Shown: positions 61,777 through 64,000 of the stretch, in pieces
Position numbering within the stretch: the first letter of the stretch is position 1
Layout: each line of letters opens with the position of its first letter
Source: Herbiconiux sp.
GTDB lineage: Bacteria > Actinomycetota > Actinomycetes > Actinomycetales > Microbacteriaceae
DNA length: 64,000 nt
Assembly: GCF_004297105.1 (NCBI RefSeq)
Contig: NZ_SCVE01000020.1
Span: 124,001-188,000, forward strand
Direction: 5' to 3'
Translations under genes and position numbers: made by a program
The notes under the pieces: model-generated
The model's database searches: none
The model's input: only the letters and a program-made list of their open reading frames with translations
What the model was told of the DNA's origin: nothing

Positions 61777-62406
61777 TCAGCGGGCTGCGTAGTACTCGAC
61801 CACGAGCTGCACCTCACAGGTCACGGGGACCTGTGCGCGCTTCGGGCGCTCGACGAGACGCGCCTGCAGCTTGTCGAGTTCGACCTCGAGGTAGCTCGGG
61901 GTCTTCGGCAGCAGGTCGATGTGACCGCCGGCCGCAGCCACCTGGAAGGGCTCGGTGCCCTCCGACTTGGGCTTGACGTGGATGGTCTGACCCGGCTTCA
62001 CGCGGAAGGAGGGACGGTCGACGAGCTGGCCGTCGACGAGGATGTGACGGTGCACGACCATCTGACGTGCCTGCGCGGTGGTGCGGGCGAAGCCCGACCG
62101 GAGCACCAGGGCGTCGAGACGCATCTCGAGGAGCTCGACCAGGTTCTCACCGGTCAGGCCCTTCGCCTTGCGGGCCTCTTCGAAGGCGATCTTCAGCTGC
62201 TTCTCGCGGATGCCATACTGGGCGCGCAGACGCTGCTTCTCGCGCAGACGAACGGCGTAGTCGCTGTCCTGCTTGCGCTTGGTGCGGCCGTGCTCGCCGG
62301 GAGCGTAGGGGCGCTTCTCGAGGTACTTGGCTGCCTTCGGGGTGAGCGGAATGCCCAGGGCCCGGGAGAGGCGGGTCTTGCTTCGCGTACGCGACTTGGT
62401 AGCCAC
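61777..62406 (-). CDS. rpsD: 30S ribosomal protein S4
   Basis: A 209-residue primary 16S rRNA-binding protein. It starts with ATKSRTRSKTRLSRALGIPL (GTG start at 62406, AAAGGAC upstream). The S4 RNA-binding domain is near residues 95-160 (LEMRLDALVLRSGFARTTAQ and MVVHRHILVDGQLVDRPS). No N-terminal zinc cysteines are present, so it is the zinc-free form. It stands alone, not in the rpsM-rpsK-rpsD-rpoA cluster, as is usual in some actinobacteria. Confidence 0.98.
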   Translation of the reverse strand: MATKSRTRSKTRLSRALGIPLTPKAAKYLEKRPYAPGEHGRTKRKQDSDYAVRLREKQRLRAQYGIREKQLKIAFEEARKAKGLTGENLVELLEMRLDALVLRSGFARTTAQARQMVVHRHILVDGQLVDRPSFRVKPGQTIHVKPKSEGTEPFQVAAAGGHIDLLPKTPSYLEVELDKLQARLVERPKRAQVPVTCEVQLVVEYYAAR

Positions 62407-62441
62407 TTACGTCCTTTCGGTTGAATTCTTACAAGATGAAT

Positions 62442-62476
62442 GCGCGCCGAGGCGCGCGTGTGAATCCACAGGATTC
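62442..62476 (-). terminator. Two adjacent hairpins in the rpsD leader
   Basis: On the minus strand GAATCC-TGT-GGATTC (62462-62476) is followed by GCGCGC-CTCG-GCGCGC (62442-62457) and then ATTCATCTTG, a T-rich run. The second stem is very GC-rich, and with the T-rich tail it resembles an intrinsic terminator. It lies 35 bases before the rpsD start, so it either ends rarA transcription or attenuates rpsD. Confidence 0.5.
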
Positions 62477-62599
62477 CAAGTAAGAGGGTGTCTGCCGGGC
62501 GGTTCGGCTAAAGAACACGACCCCGTAGCCAGTGTCGATTCGCAGCCGCACGAAAATGACGCTGATTAGGCATCGATCAGATTAGCACAGGGATGTGCG

Positions 62600-63961
62600 T
62601 CAGGACTGCTTTCCCCGCGTGATGTCGCGGAGTTTCGCGAGCCGGGCCGAGACCTCGCGCTCGTGCCCATGGTCGGTGGGGTCGTAGTACGTCGTACCCG
62701 ACAGCTCGTCGGGAAGGTACTGCTGCCGCACCACGCCCAGATCGTCGTCGTGCGGGTATTTGTAGCCTTTGCCATGGCCGAGGCGCTTGGCGCCCGCGTA
62801 GTGCGCGTCGCGGAGATGTTTCGGCACCCGACCGAAGTTGCCCGCCTTCACATCCGCTATGGCGGCATTGATACCCATGTACGCCGCGTTCGACTTCGGT
62901 GCGGTGGCGAGGTACACCACGGCCTCGGCCATGGGGATGCGGCCCTCCGGCATGCCGATCAGCTGCATCGCCTCCGCGGCGGCCACCGCGATCTGGAGGC
63001 CTTGCGGGTCGGCCATCCCGATGTCTTCCGCGGCCAGGATGATGACCCGGCGTGCGATGAACCGCGGATCCTCCCCCGCCTCGAACATGCGCGCGAGGTA
63101 GTGCAGAGCCGCATCGACATCGGAGCCGCGCACCGACTTGATGAAGCCGCTGATGACGTCGTAGTGCTCGTCGCCGTTGCGGTCGTAGCGGAGGAGCGCC
63201 CGGTCGACCGATTGCTCGAGCACCTCGCCCGTGATGACCGGCACCTCGTGGTCGTCGTCGTCTTCGTCGGTGTCGGCGTCACGCGCCAGAACCGTGCCGG
63301 CGGCCGCTTCCAAGGCGGTGAGCGCCCGGCGGGCATCGCCCGACGACATCCGGATGATGGCAGCCCGCGCCTCGTCGTCGAGCGCGACGGCGCCCGCCAG
63401 GCCCCGCGCATCCGTCACCGCACGATCGATGAGCACGCCGAGGTCGTCGTCGGTGAGCTGCTCGAGGGTGAGCAGGAGCGATCGGGAGAGCAAGGGCGAG
63501 ATGACCGAGAACGACGGATTCTCGGTGGTGGCCGCCACGAGGATGACCCAGCCGTTCTCGACGCCCGGGAGCAGCGCGTCCTGCTGCGCCTTGGTGAAGC
63601 GGTGGATCTCGTCGAGGAACAGCACGGTCGACAGGCCGTAGAGGTCACGGTTGCGGAAGGCGTCGTCCATCACCTGGCGCACGTCTTTCACGCCCGCGGT
63701 GACGGCGGAGAGCTCGACGAACTTGCGACCGGACGAGTGCGCGATGGCCTGCGCGAGGGTGGTCTTGCCCGTACCGGGTGGACCCCACAGGATGACGGAC
63801 ACCGAACCGCTCGTGCCGCCCGTGTCGGAGGCGAGGTTGACCAGGGGCGAACCCGGGCGGAGGAGGTGCTTCTGACCGGCCACCTCGTCGAGCGATCTGG
63901 GCCGCATGCGCACAGCGAGTGGGACTGCTCCGGAGTGGAGTCCCGGTTGCTGATAGGCCAT
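62600..63961 (-). CDS. rarA: Replication-associated recombination protein RarA (MgsA)
   Basis: A 453-residue AAA+ ATPase that acts at stalled forks. The Walker A motif is GPPGTGKT (60-67), and Walker B is LFLDEIHRF. The RarA-type C-terminal domain ([57 protein letters not shown]) is complete. The ATG at 63961 has TACCCT six bases upstream and no Shine-Dalgarno, suggesting a leaderless transcript. The 193-base gap to rpsD downstream holds only the leader and hairpins. Confidence 0.96.
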   Translation of the reverse strand: MAYQQPGLHSGAVPLAVRMRPRSLDEVAGQKHLLRPGSPLVNLASDTGGTSGSVSVILWGPPGTGKTTLAQAIAHSSGRKFVELSAVTAGVKDVRQVMDDAFRNRDLYGLSTVLFLDEIHRFTKAQQDALLPGVENGWVILVAATTENPSFSVISPLLSRSLLLTLEQLTDDDLGVLIDRAVTDARGLAGAVALDDEARAAIIRMSSGDARRALTALEAAAGTVLARDADTDEDDDDHEVPVITGEVLEQSVDRALLRYDRNGDEHYDVISGFIKSVRGSDVDAALHYLARMFEAGEDPRFIARRVIILAAEDIGMADPQGLQIAVAAAEAMQLIGMPEGRIPMAEAVVYLATAPKSNAAYMGINAAIADVKAGNFGRVPKHLRDAHYAGAKRLGHGKGYKYPHDDDLGVVRQQYLPDELSGTTYYDPTDHGHEREVSARLAKLRDITRGKQS

Positions 63962-63967
63962 ACGTCT

Positions 63968-63973
63968 AGGGTA
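63968..63973 (-). promoter_or_regulatory. Putative -10 element of rarA (leaderless)
   Basis: Minus-strand TACCCT, six bases, then the rarA ATG. Only 27 further bases remain in the window, so the -35 cannot be judged well. Confidence 0.4.
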
Positions 63974-64000
63974 CTGTGATGGGCCGACACGGCCCGGCGA

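Noticed and set aside
62478-62599. Possible tRNA or small RNA between rarA and rpsD
   Set aside because: No T-loop consensus, acceptor stem or other recognisable RNA fold was found; only the two leader hairpins closer to rpsD stand out.

Overview
The window is high-GC, densely coded chromosomal backbone of an actinobacterium. Gene content and order (priA-fmt-rsmB, trpE-membrane protein-trpC-trpB-trpA-lgt, pyrR-pyrB-pyrC-PH protein-carA-carB-pyrF-gmk-rpoZ-coaBC-metK, aroC-aroK-aroB-aroQ-efp-nusB) point to the family Microbacteriaceae; genus cannot be fixed from sequence alone. I see 57 protein genes, one tRNA, no rRNA, and no insertion sequence, prophage, integrase or CRISPR array. No gene-free stretch exceeds about 200 bases. 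Nearly everything is on the minus strand; only imuA'-imuB-dnaE2, a thioesterase gene and tRNA-Leu are on plus.

Layout from left to right. 1-5354 (minus): the 5' part of an ATPase/TPR-type regulator cut by the window edge, then the overlapping trio TIGR01777 epimerase, DUF4166 and DUF885. 5355-11327 (plus): the SOS mutasome imuA'-imuB-dnaE2 behind a LexA-box-like operator; two DnaA-box-like 9-mers lie in the same divergent region. 11489-17870: polA (minus), thioesterase (plus), pdtaR-type ANTAR regulator (minus), tRNA-Leu(CAA) (plus), a lipoprotein and pyruvate kinase. 17965-24001: gltD and gltB (glutamate synthase). 24117-32627: a combined his-trp array in transcription order hisE, hisG, hisF, hisI, trpE, a Trp-operon membrane protein, a small membrane protein, trpC, trpB, trpA and an Lgt homologue that has lost its catalytic residues. 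32650-38351: rpe, an unknown gene, rsmB, fmt, priA. 38354-50799: metK, coaBC, rpoZ, gmk (with an N-terminal mIHF domain), pyrF, carB, carA, a PH-like membrane protein, pyrC, pyrB and pyrR with a PyrR-binding leader hairpin. 50869-56531: a small membrane protein, nusB, efp and the shikimate genes aroQ, aroB, aroK, aroC, aroE. 56533-63961: mltG, ruvX, alaS, two small envelope proteins, rpsD and rarA.

The genes feed linked pathways. aroB/Q/E/K/C make chorismate, which trpE starts toward tryptophan; trpD and trpG must be elsewhere. rpe serves the pentose phosphate pathway that supplies PRPP to his, trp and pyr enzymes. GltBD supplies glutamate. The pyr/car genes make UMP. Many start and stop codons overlap by 1, 4 or 8 bases, suggesting long translationally coupled operons. 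About seven genes instead have a TANNNT hexamer 5-7 bases before the start codon, suggesting leaderless transcripts.

No wholly new system is evident. The observations I consider most worth checking are the catalytically degenerate Lgt homologue in the conserved lgt slot, the mIHF-guanylate kinase fusion, the LexA/DnaA-box region in front of the mutasome, the recurring leaderless-promoter spacing, and the hairpin pair in the rpsD leader.
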